Assembly: GCA_964247055.1 (NCBI GenBank)
Contig: OZ176056.1
Coordinates: forward strand, 558,001 to 622,000
Direction of reading: 5' to 3'
Source of the DNA: Paragordius varius
Taxonomy: Eukaryota; Nematomorpha
Length of the DNA stretch: 64,000 nucleotides
This document shows positions 1-9,053 of the stretch, piece by piece. Under the pieces are notes generated by a model. That model saw nothing but the letters and a program-made list of their open reading frames with translations. It had not been told where the DNA came from and ran no database searches. Positions within the stretch are counted from its first letter, which is position 1; each line of letters starts with the position of its first letter. Position numbers and translations under genes: made by a program.

Positions 1-49
1 ATTAATGTATAAAACTAGTCGCATCAATACTCAAGTTAAACTTTGTCCT

Positions 50-63
50 TAAAAATCGGATAT
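50..63. repeat. Left arm of the monomer's 14-bp inverted repeat
   Basis: TAAAAATCGGATAT is the exact reverse complement of the right arm at 149-162, with 85 bp between the arms. It recurs once per monomer. The D class has lost one A (TTAAAATCGG), E monomers read AAGAATCGG, and F monomers read TATAAATCTGATAT, so this arm varies by class while the right arm is nearly constant. A role as a protein-binding dyad or extrusion point is possible but not shown. Confidence 0.93.
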
Positions 64-104
64 TGGTCACCGGTTAACAAAACTATTTTTTATACATTCT
101 CTTA

Positions 105-114
105 GTAGGACTAC
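105..114. repeat. Short dyad GTAG-GA-CTAC near the centre of the core
   Basis: Four-base arms around GA, centred at 109.5; the centre of the large inverted repeat is at 106. Monomers with AGTAAGACTAC (A and J classes) or AGTAGAACTAC (late C class) have lost perfect symmetry. The 2-bp gap is too short for a stable hairpin, so this is more plausibly a symmetric binding site or chance. Confidence 0.6.
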
Positions 115-130
115 ATCAAAATATGGAGAT

Positions 131-143
131 AGTTTGACAAACT
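131..143. repeat. Hyphenated palindrome AGTTTG-A-CAAACT
   Basis: Two 6-bp arms pair perfectly around one central base, 5 bp before the right inverted arm. Most monomers keep it. F and G monomers carry ATTTTGACAAATT, where both members of the second base pair have changed (G/C to T/T), which breaks rather than restores the pair. I monomers at 13.6-26.3 kb read GTGTGACAAAC and K monomers read GTTTTACAAAC. Confidence 0.88.
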
Positions 144-148
144 CTTTC

Positions 149-162
149 ATATCCGATTTTTA
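149..162. repeat. Right arm of the monomer's 14-bp inverted repeat
   Basis: ATATCCGATTTTTA pairs perfectly with 50-63. It is among the least variable stretches of the array. The exceptions I saw are few: CCGTTTTTTAC in the '1' monomers after 49.3 kb, ATATCTGATT in H monomers at 18.2-26.2 kb, ATATATGATT in the odd monomer at 2511-2688, and single cases near 6010, 14865, 29168 and 53376. The distance from this arm to the next monomer's left arm is 65 bp, so dyads with 85-bp and 65-bp spacers alternate along the array. Confidence 0.93.
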
Positions 163-244
163 CAACGATACTTTAAAAATTAATGTGTTAAACTAGTCGC
201 ATCAATACTCAATTTAAACTTTGTCCTTAAAAATCGGATATTGG

Positions 245-254
245 TCACCGGTGA
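245..254. repeat. Variable GC-rich site, perfect 10-bp palindrome form
   Basis: TCACCGGTGA is its own reverse complement. It lies 4 bp after the left arm and is the most GC-rich spot in the monomer. This position defines most monomer classes. One group keeps GGTGAAC or GGTTAAC (A, B, F, G, J, K, and I as AGTTGAAC); the other has GGTAAAG, GCTAAAG or GGATAAAG preceded by CGC (C, D, E and some H). B, the commonest form, is TCACAGGTGA, with one change that breaks the symmetry. Confidence 0.9.
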
Positions 255-1436
255 ACAAAATTATTTTTTATACATTCTCTTAGTAAGACTACATCAAAAT
301 ATAGAGATAGTTTTACAAACTCTTTCATATCCGATTTTTACAACGATACTTTAAAAATTAATGTATTAAACTAGTCGCATCAATAGTCATGTTAAACTTT
401 GTCCTTAAAAATCGGATATTGGTCACCGGTGAACAAAATAATTTTTTATACATTCTCTTAGTAAGACTACATCAAAATATAGAGATAGTTTGACAAACTC
501 TTGATATCCGATTTTTACAACGATACTTTAAAAATTAATGTGTTAAACTAGTCGCATCAATACTCAATTTAAACTTTGTCCTTAAAAATCGGATATTGGT
601 CACCGGTGAACAAAATTATTTTTTATACATTCTCTTAGTAAGACCACATCAAAATATAGAGATAGTTTTACAAACTCTTTCATATCCGATTTTTACAACG
701 ATACTTTAAAAATTAATGTATTAAACTAGTCGCATCAATACTCAAGTTAAACTTTGTCCTTAAAAATCGGATATTGGTCACCGGTGAACAAAATAATTTT
801 TTATACATTCTCTTAGTAAGACTACATCAAAATATAGAGATAGTTTGACAAACTATTTCATATCCGATTTTTACAACGATACTTTTTTAAAATTATGGTA
901 TTAAACCAGTCGCATCAATACTCAAGTTAAACTTTGTCCTTAAAAATCGGATATTGGTCACCGGTGAACAAAATTATTTTTTATACTCTTAGTAAGACTA
1001 CATCAAAATATAGAGATAGTTTGACAAACTCTTTCATATCCGATTTTTACAACGATACTTTAAAAATTATAATATTAAACCAGTCGCATCAATACTCAAG
1101 TTAAACTTTGTCCTTAAAAATCGGATATTGGTCACCGGTGAACAAAATTATTTTATATACATTCTCTTAGTAAGACTACATCAAAATATAGAGATAGTTT
1201 GACAAACTCTTTCATATCCGATTTTTACAACGATACTTTAAAAATTAATGTATAAAACTAGTCGCATCAATACTGCTATACATTGTCCTTAAAAATCGGA
1301 TATTGGTCACCGGTGAACAAAACTATTTTTTATACATTCTCTTAGTAAGACTACATCAAAATATAGAGATAGTTTGACAAACTCTTTCATATCCGATTTT
1401 TACAACGATACTTTAAAAATTAATGTATAAAACTAG

Positions 1437-1460
1437 TCGTATCAATAAATCGCATCAATA
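1437..1460. repeat. 13-bp micro-duplication inside a monomer
   Basis: TCGTATCAATAAA is followed directly by TCGCATCAATA, so the conserved TCGCATCAATA segment is nearly doubled in this monomer. The same duplication occurs from 2160 and from 8881 and nowhere else that I saw, so it is a private marker showing that those three monomers share one ancestor. Confidence 0.88.
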
Positions 1461-2510
1461 CTCAAGTTAAACTTTGTCCTTAAAAATCGGATATTGGTCA
1501 CCGGTGAACAAAATTATTTTTTATACATTCTCTTATTAGGACTACATCAAAATATAGAGATAGTTTGACAAACTCTTTCATATCCGATTTTTACAACGAT
1601 ACTTTTTTAAAATTATGTTATTAAACCAGTCGCATCAATACTCAAGTTAAACTTTGTCCTTAAAAATCGGATATTGGTCACCGGTGAACAAAATTATTTT
1701 TTATACTCTTAGTAAGACTACATCAAAATATAGAGATAGTTTGACAAACTCTTTCATATCCGATTTTTACAACGATACTTTAAAAATTATAATATTAAAC
1801 CAGTCGCATCAATACTCAAGTTAAACTTTGTCCTTAAAAATCGGATATTGGTCACCGGTGAACAAAATTATTTTATATACATTCTCTTAGTAAGACTACA
1901 TCAAAATATAGAGATAGTTTGACAAACTCTTTCATATCCGATTTTTACAACGATACTTTAAAAATTAATGTATAAAACTAGTCGCATCAATACTCAAGCT
2001 ATACATTGTCCTTAAAAATCGGATATTGGTCACCGGTGAACAAAACTATTTTTTATACATTCTCTTAGTAAGACTACATCAAAATATAGAGATAGTTTGA
2101 CAAACTCTTTCATATCCGATTTTTACAACGATACTTTAAAAATTAATGTATAAAACTAGTCGTATCAATAAATCGCATCAATACTCAAGTTAAACTTTGT
2201 CCTTAAAAATCGGATATTGGTCACCGGTGAACAAAATTATTTTTTATACATTCTCTTATTAGGACTACATCAAAATATAGAGATAGTTTGACAAACTCTT
2301 TCATATCCGATTTTTACAACGATACTTTAAAAATTAATGTATAAAACTAGTCGCATCAATACTCAAGTTAAACTTAGTCCTTAAAAATCGGATATTGGTC
2401 ACCGGTGAACAAAATTATTTTTTATAGATTCTCTTAGTAGGACTACATCAAAATATAGAGATAGTTTGACAAACTCGTTGATATCCGATTTTTACAGGGA
2501 TACTTTAAAA

Positions 2511-2688
2511 ATTAATGTATAATTTAGCATACGACAGAAAGCAATTTAAACGTTGTCCTTAAAAATCTGATATTGGTCACCGGTGAACAAAATTAATTTT
2601 TATACATTCTCTTAGTAAGACTACATCAAAATATAGAGATAGTTTGACAAACTCTTTGATATATGATTTTTACAACGATACTTTAAAA
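2511..2688. repeat. Most diverged monomer, with a foreign 20-bp patch
   Basis: This monomer keeps the normal 178-bp length and the normal sequence on both sides, but 2523-2542 (TTTAGCATACGACAGAAAGC) replaces the usual AACTAGTCGCATCAATACTC region with sequence that does not align to it. The same copy has CTGATAT in its left arm and ATATATGATT in its right arm, so its large inverted repeat is the weakest in the window. It could be an old relic monomer or a templated patch. The preceding monomer is also atypical (CTCGTTGATATCC, ACAGGGATAC). Confidence 0.85.
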
Positions 2689-3212
2689 ATTAATGTATAA
2701 AACTAGTCGCATCAATACTCAAGTTAAACTTTGTCGTTAAAAATCGGATATTGGTCACCGGTGAACAAAATTATTTTTTATACATTCTCTTAGTAGGACT
2801 ACATCAAAATATAGAGATAGTTTGACAAACTCTTTCATATCCGATTTTTACAACGATACTTTAAAAATTAATGTATAAAACTAGTCGCATCAATAGTCAA
2901 GTTATACTTTGTCCTTAAAAATCGGATATTGGTCACCGGTGTTTTTTATACATTCTCTTAGTAAGACTACATCAAAATATAGAGATAGTTTGAAAAACTC
3001 TTTCATATCCGATTTTTACAACGATACTTTAAAAATTAATGTGTAAAACTAGTCGCATCAATACTCAAGTTAAACTTTGTCCTTAAAAATCAGATATTGG
3101 TCACCGGTGAACAAAATTATTTTTTAGACATTTTCTTAGTAGGACTACATCAAAATATAGAGATAGTTTGACAAACTATTTCATATCCGATTTTTACAAC
3201 GATACTTTAAAA

Positions 3213-6200
3213 ATTAATGTATAAAACTAGTCGCATCCATAGTCAATTTAAACTTTGTCCTTAAGAATCGGATATTGGTCGCGGATAAAGAAAATTATTT
3301 TTTATACATTCTCTTAGTAGGACTACATCAAAATATAGGGATAGTTTGACAAACTCTTTCATATCCGATTTTTACAACGAACTTTAAAAATTAATGTATA
3401 AAACTAGTCGCATCATTAGTCAAGTCTTTGTCCTTAAAAATCGGATATTGGTCGCCGGTAAAGAAAATTATTTTTTTACATTCTCTTAGTAGGACTACAT
3501 CAAAATATAGAGATAGTTTGACAAACTCTTTCATATCCGATTTTTACAACGATACTTTAAAAATTAATGTATAAAACTAGTCGCATCAATACTCAAGTTA
3601 AACTTTGTCTTTAAAAATCGGATATTGGTCACAGGTGAACAAAATTATTTTTTATACATTATCTTAGTAGGACTACATCAAAATATAGAGATAGTTTGAC
3701 AAACTCTTTCATATCCGATTTTTACAGCGATACTTTAAAAATTAATGTATAAAACTAGTCGCATCAATACTCAAGTTAAACTTTGACTTAAAAATCGGAT
3801 ATTGGTCACCGGTGAACAAATTTATTTTTTATACATTTTCTTAGTAGGACTACATCAAAATATAGAGATATTTTGACAAATTCTTTCATATCCGATTTTT
3901 AAAACGATACTTTAAAAATTAATGTATTAAACTAGTCGCATCAATACTCAATTTAAACTTTGTCCTTAAAAATCGGATATTGGTCGCCGGTAAAGAAAAT
4001 TATTTAATATACATTCTCTTAGTAGGACTACATCAATATATAGAGATAGTTTGACAAACTCTTTCATATCCGATTTTTACAGCGATACTTTAAAAATTAA
4101 TGTATAAAACTAGTCGCATCAATACTCAAGTTAAACTTTGTCCTTAAAAATCGGATATTGGTCACAGGTAAACCAAACTATTTTTTATACATTATCTTAG
4201 TAGGACTACATCAAAATATAGAGATAGTTTGACAAACTCTTTCATATCCGATTTTTACAACGATACTTTAAAAATTAATTTATAAAACTAGTCGCATCAT
4301 TAGTCAAGTCTTTGTCCTTAAAAATCGGATATTGGTCGCCGGTAAAGAAAATTATTTTTTATACATTCTCTTAGTAGGACTACATCAAAATATAGAGATA
4401 GTTTGACAAACTCTTTCATATCCGATTTTTACAACGATACTTTAAAAATTAATTTTTAAAACTAGTCGCATCAATACTCAAGTTAAACTTTGTCCTTAAA
4501 ATCGGATATTGGTCGCCGCTAAAGAAAATTATTTTTTGTACATTCTCTTAGTAGGACTACATAAAAATATAAAGATAGTTTGACAAACTCTTTCATATCC
4601 GATTTTTACAACGATACTTTAAAAATTAATGTATTAAACTAGTCGCATCATTAGTCAAGTCTTTGTCCTTAAAAATCGGATATTGGTCGCCGGTAAAGAA
4701 AATTATTTTCTATACATTCTCTTAGTAGGACTACATCAAAATATAGAGATAGTTTGACAAACTCTTTCATATCCGATTTTTACAACGATACTTAAAAAAT
4801 TAATGTATAAAACTAGCCGCATCATTATTCAAATTAAATTGTCCTTATAAATCTGATATTGGTCACCGGTGAACAAAATTAATTTTTATACATTCTCTTA
4901 ATAGGACTACATCATAATATAAAGATATTTTGACAAATTCTTTCATATCCGATTTTTACAACGATACTTTAAAAATTAATTTATAAAACTAGTCGCATCA
5001 ATACTCAAGTTAAACATTGTCCTTAAGAATCGGATATTGGTCGCGGATAAAGAAAATTATTTTTTATACATTCTCTTAGTAGGACTACATCAAAATATAG
5101 GGATAGTTTGACAAACTCTTTCATATCCGATTTTTACAACGATACTTTAAAAATTAATGTATAAAACTAGTCGCATCATTAGTCAAGTCTTTGTCCTTAA
5201 AAATCGGATATTGGTCGCCGGTAAAGAAAATTATTTTTTTACATTCTCTTAGTAGGACTACATCAAAATATAGAGATAGTTTGACAAACTCTTTCATATC
5301 CGATTTTTACAACGATACTTTAAAAATTAATGTATAAAACTAGTCGCATCAATACTCAAGTTAAACTTTGTCTTTAAAAATCGGATATTGGTCACAGGTG
5401 AACAAAATTATTTTTTATACATTATCTTAGTAGGACTACATCAAAATATAGAGATAGTTTGACAAACTCTTTCATATCCGATTTTTACAGCGATACTTTA
5501 AAAATTAATGTATAAAACTAGTCGCATCAATACTCAAGTTAAACTTTGACTTAAAAATCGGATATTGGTCACCGGTGAACAAAATTATTTTTTATACATT
5601 TTCTTAGTAGGACTACATCAAAATATAGAGATATTTTGACAAATTCTTTCATATCCGATTTTTAAAACGATACTTTAAAAATTAATGTATTAAACTAGTC
5701 GCATCAATACTCAATTTAAACTTTGTCCTTAAAAATCGGATATTGGTCGCCGGTAAAGAAAATTATTTAATATACATTCTCTTAGTAGGACTACATCAAT
5801 ATATAGAGATAGTTTGACAAACTCTTTCATATCCGATTTTTACAGCGATACTTTAAAAATTAATGTATAAAACTAGTCGCATCAATACTCAAGTTAAACT
5901 TTGTCCTTAAAAATCGGATATTGGTCACAGGTAAACAAAACTATTTTTTATACATTATCTTAGTAGGACTACATCAAAATATAGAGATAGTTTGACAAAC
6001 TCTTTCATATCGGATTTTTACAACGATACTTTAAAAATTAATTTATAAAACTAGTCGCATCATTAGTCAAGTCTTTGTCCTTAAAAATCGGATATTGGTC
6101 GCCGGTAAAGAAAATTATTTTTTATACATTCTCTTAGTAGGACTACATCAAAATATAGAGATAGTTTGACAAACTCTTTCATATCCGATTTTTACAACGA

Positions 6201-7621
6201 TACTTTAAAAATTAATTTATAAAACTAGTCGCATCAATACTCAAGTTAAACTTTGTCCTTAAAATCGGATATTGGTCGCCGCTAAAGAAAATTATTTTTT
6301 GTACATTCTCTTAGTAGGACTACATAAAAATATAAAGATAGTTTGACAAACTCTTTCATATCCGATTTTTACAACGATACTTTAAAAATTAATGTATTAA
6401 ACTAGTCGCATCATTAGTCAAGTCTTTGTCCTTAAAAATCGTATATTGGTCGCCGGTAAAGAAAATTATTTTCTATACATTCTCTTAGTAGGACTACATC
6501 AAAATATAGAGATAGTTTGACAAACTCTTTCATATCCGATTTTTACAACGATACTTAAAAAATTAATGTATAAAACTAGCCGCATCATTAGTCAAATTAA
6601 ATTGTCCTTATAAATCTGATATTGGTCACCGGTAAACAAAATTAATTTTTATACATTCTCTTAATAGGACTACATCATAATATAAAGATATTTTGACAAA
6701 TTCTTTCATATCCGATTTTTACAACGATACTTTAAAAATTAATTTATAAAACTAGTCGCATCAATACTCAAGTTAAACATTGTCCTTAAGAATCGGATAT
6801 TGGTCGCGGATAAAGAAAATTATTTTTTATACATTCTCTTAGTAGGACTACATCAAAATATAGGGATAGTTTGACAAACTCTTTCATATCCGATTTTTAC
6901 AACGATACTTTAAAAATTAATGTATAAAACTAGTCGCATCATTAGTCAAGTCTTTGTCCTTAAAAATCGGATATTGGTCGCCGGTAAAGAAAATTATTTT
7001 TTTACATTCTCTTAGTAGGACTACATCAAAATATAGAGATAGTTTGACAAACTCTTTCATATCCGATTTTTACAACGATACTTTAAAAATTAATGTATAA
7101 AACTAGTCGCATCAATACTCAAGTTAAACTTTGTCTTTAAAAATCGGATATTGGTCACAGGTGAACAAAATTATTTTTTATACATTATCTTAGTAGGACT
7201 ACATCAAAATATAGAGATAGTTTGACAAACTCTTTCATATCCGATTTTTACAGCGACACTTTAAAAATTAATGTATAAAACTAGTCGCATCAATACTCAA
7301 GTTAAACTTTGACTTAAAAATCGGATATTGGTCACCGGTGAACAAAATTATTTTTTATACATTTTCTTAGTAGGACTACATCAAAATATAGAGATATTTT
7401 GACAAATTCTTTCATATCCGATTTTTAAAACGATACTTTAAAAATTAATGTATTAAACTAGTCGCATCAATACTCAATTTAAACTTTGTCCTTAAAAATC
7501 GGATATTGGTCGCCGGTAAAGAAAATTATTTAATATACATTCTCTTAGTAGGACTACATCAATATATAGAGATAGTTTGACAAACTCTTTCATATCCGAT
7601 TTTTACAGCGATACTTTAAAA
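3213..7621. repeat. Array block 2: 10-mer HOR, 1762 bp, about 2.5 copies
   Basis: Class E monomers start at 3213, 4975 and 6738 (spacings 1762 and 1763). The order within a copy is E, C', B (TTTGTCTTTAAA), G, H, B, C, D, C, F. The third copy stops after E, C', B, G, H at about 7621, where the sequence changes to class A monomers. The copies differ at only a few positions, for example AAATTTATT near 3818 against AAAATTATT, and GTAAACCAAAC near 4168 against GTAAACAAAAC near 5930. The first E monomer is partly different (CATCCATAGTC, TTTGTCC), marking the edge of the HOR. Confidence 0.9.
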
Positions 7622-9053
7622 ATTAATGTATAAAACTAGTGGCATCAATACTCAAGTTAAACTTTGTCCTTAAAAATCGGATATTGGTCACCGGTGAACA
7701 AAATTATTTTTTATACATTCTCTTAGTAAGACTACATCAAAATATAGAGATAGTTTTACAAACTCTTTCATATCCGATTTTTACAACGATACTTTAAAAA
7801 TTAATGTATTAAACTAGTCGCATCAATAGTCATGTTAAACTTTGTCCTTAAAAATCGGATATTGGTCACCGGTGAACAAAATAATTTTTTATACATTCTC
7901 TTAGTAAGACTACATCAAAATATAGAGATAGTTTGACAAACTCTTTCATATCCGATTTTTACAACGATACTTTAAAAATTAATGTGTTAAACTAGTGGCA
8001 TCAATACTCAATTTAAACTTTGTCCTTAAAAATCGGATATTGGTCACCGGTGAACAAAATTATTTTTTATACATTCTCTTAGTAAGACCACATCAAAATA
8101 TAGAGATAGTTTTACAAACTCTTTCATATCCGATTTTTACAACGATACTTTAAAAATTAATGTATTAAACTAGTCGCATCAATACTCAAGTTAAACTTTG
8201 TCCTTAAAAATCGGATATTGGTCACCGGTGAACAAAATAATTTTTTATACATTCTCTTAGTAAGACTACATCAAAATATAGAGATAGTTTGACAAACTAT
8301 TTCATATCCGATTTTTACAACGATACTTTTTTAAAATTATGGTATTAAACCAGTCGCATCAATACTCAAGTTAAACTTTGTCCTTAAAAATCGGATATTG
8401 GTCACCGGTGAACAAAATTATTTTTTATACTCTTAGTAAGACTACATCAAAATATAGAGATAGTTTGACAAACTCTTTCATATCCGATTTTTACAACGAT
8501 ACTTTAAAAATTATAATATTAAACCAGTCGCATCAATACTCAAGTTAAACTTTGTCCTTAAAAATCGGATATTGGTCACCGGTGAACAAAATTATTTTAT
8601 ATACATTCTCTTAGTAAGACTACATCAAAATATAGAGATAGTTTGACAAACTCTTTCATATCCGATTTTTACAACGATACTTTAAAAATTAATGTATAAA
8701 ACTAGTCGCATCAATACTGCTATACATTGTCCTTAAAAATCGGATATTGGTCACCGGTGAACAAAACTATTTTTTATACATTCTCTTAGTAAGACTACAT
8801 CAAAATATAGAGATAGTTTGACAAACTCTTTCATATCCGATTTTTACAACGATACTTTAAAAATTAATGTATAAAACTAGTCGTATCAATAAATCGCATC
8901 AATACTCAAGTTAAACTTTGTCCTTAAAAATCGGATATTGGTCACCGGTGAACAAAATTATTTTTTATACATTCTCTTATTAGGACTACATCAAAATATA
9001 GAGATAGTTTGACAAACTCTTTCATATCCGATTTTTACAACGATACTTTAAAA
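7622..9053. repeat. Array block 3: distant duplicate of block 1
   Basis: From about 7670 to about 9045 the sequence follows 230-1602 at an offset of 7443-7444 bp, sharing private variants: CATGTTAAAC (377 and 7830 regions), AAGACCACATC, ACTTTTTTAAAATTATGG (881 and 8325), the 4-bp loss in TTTTATACTCTTAG, CTGCTATACATTG and the micro-duplication at 8881. One difference is CTCTTGATATCC near 500 against CTCTTTCATATCC here. After the duplicate ends, class C monomers follow. Confidence 0.9.

Larger units (their letters stand above)
1..178. repeat. First complete monomer, used as reference
   Basis: This 178-bp copy defines the internal coordinates used elsewhere. It runs from ATTAATGTAT to the A-run before the next ATTAATG at 179. 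It has 51 G or C in 178 bases. In order it holds ACTAGT (14-19), the left inverted arm (50-63), the variable GC-richer site (67-78, here the CACCGGTTAAC form), a T-run (86-91), GTAGGACTAC (105-114), AGTTTGACAAACT (131-143), the right inverted arm (149-162) and an A-run (175-179). Five or six CpG dinucleotides survive in most copies, so the family is not obviously CpG-depleted. Confidence 0.95.
1..3212. repeat. Array block 1: A-class monomers with a 4-mer HOR
   Basis: About 18 monomers, mostly class A. A four-monomer segment at 881-1600 is repeated at 1601-2323. Both copies begin with an unusual ACTTTTTTAAAATTATG start and TTAAACCAG, and both include a copy missing 4 bp in TTTTATACTCTTAG (near 985 and 1705). 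The second copy has 3 extra bases (CTCAAGCTATAC against CTGCTATAC near 1275). A short direct duplication, TCGTATCAATAAA followed by TCGCATCAATA, lies at 1437-1460 and again from 2160. Another copy lost about 10 bp after CACCGGTG near 2941. The block ends with a more diverged stretch (2511-3212). Confidence 0.9.

Noticed and set aside
134-162. Bacterial-type promoter (TTGACA in GTTTGACAAAC)
   Set aside because: No TATAAT-like element lies 16-18 bp downstream (the sequence there is TTTTTAC), and the context is a eukaryote-style satellite.
50-162. MITE or other DNA transposon with 14-bp terminal inverted repeats
   Set aside because: No target-site duplication flanks the arms in either the 113-bp or the 93-bp reading, and every monomer has them at a fixed phase. 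Origin from such an element is possible but unsupported.
175-240. Phased A-tracts producing curved DNA
   Set aside because: The spacings of the main A and T runs in the first monomer (about 35, 70, 18 and 54 bp) are not consistent multiples of 10.5 bp.
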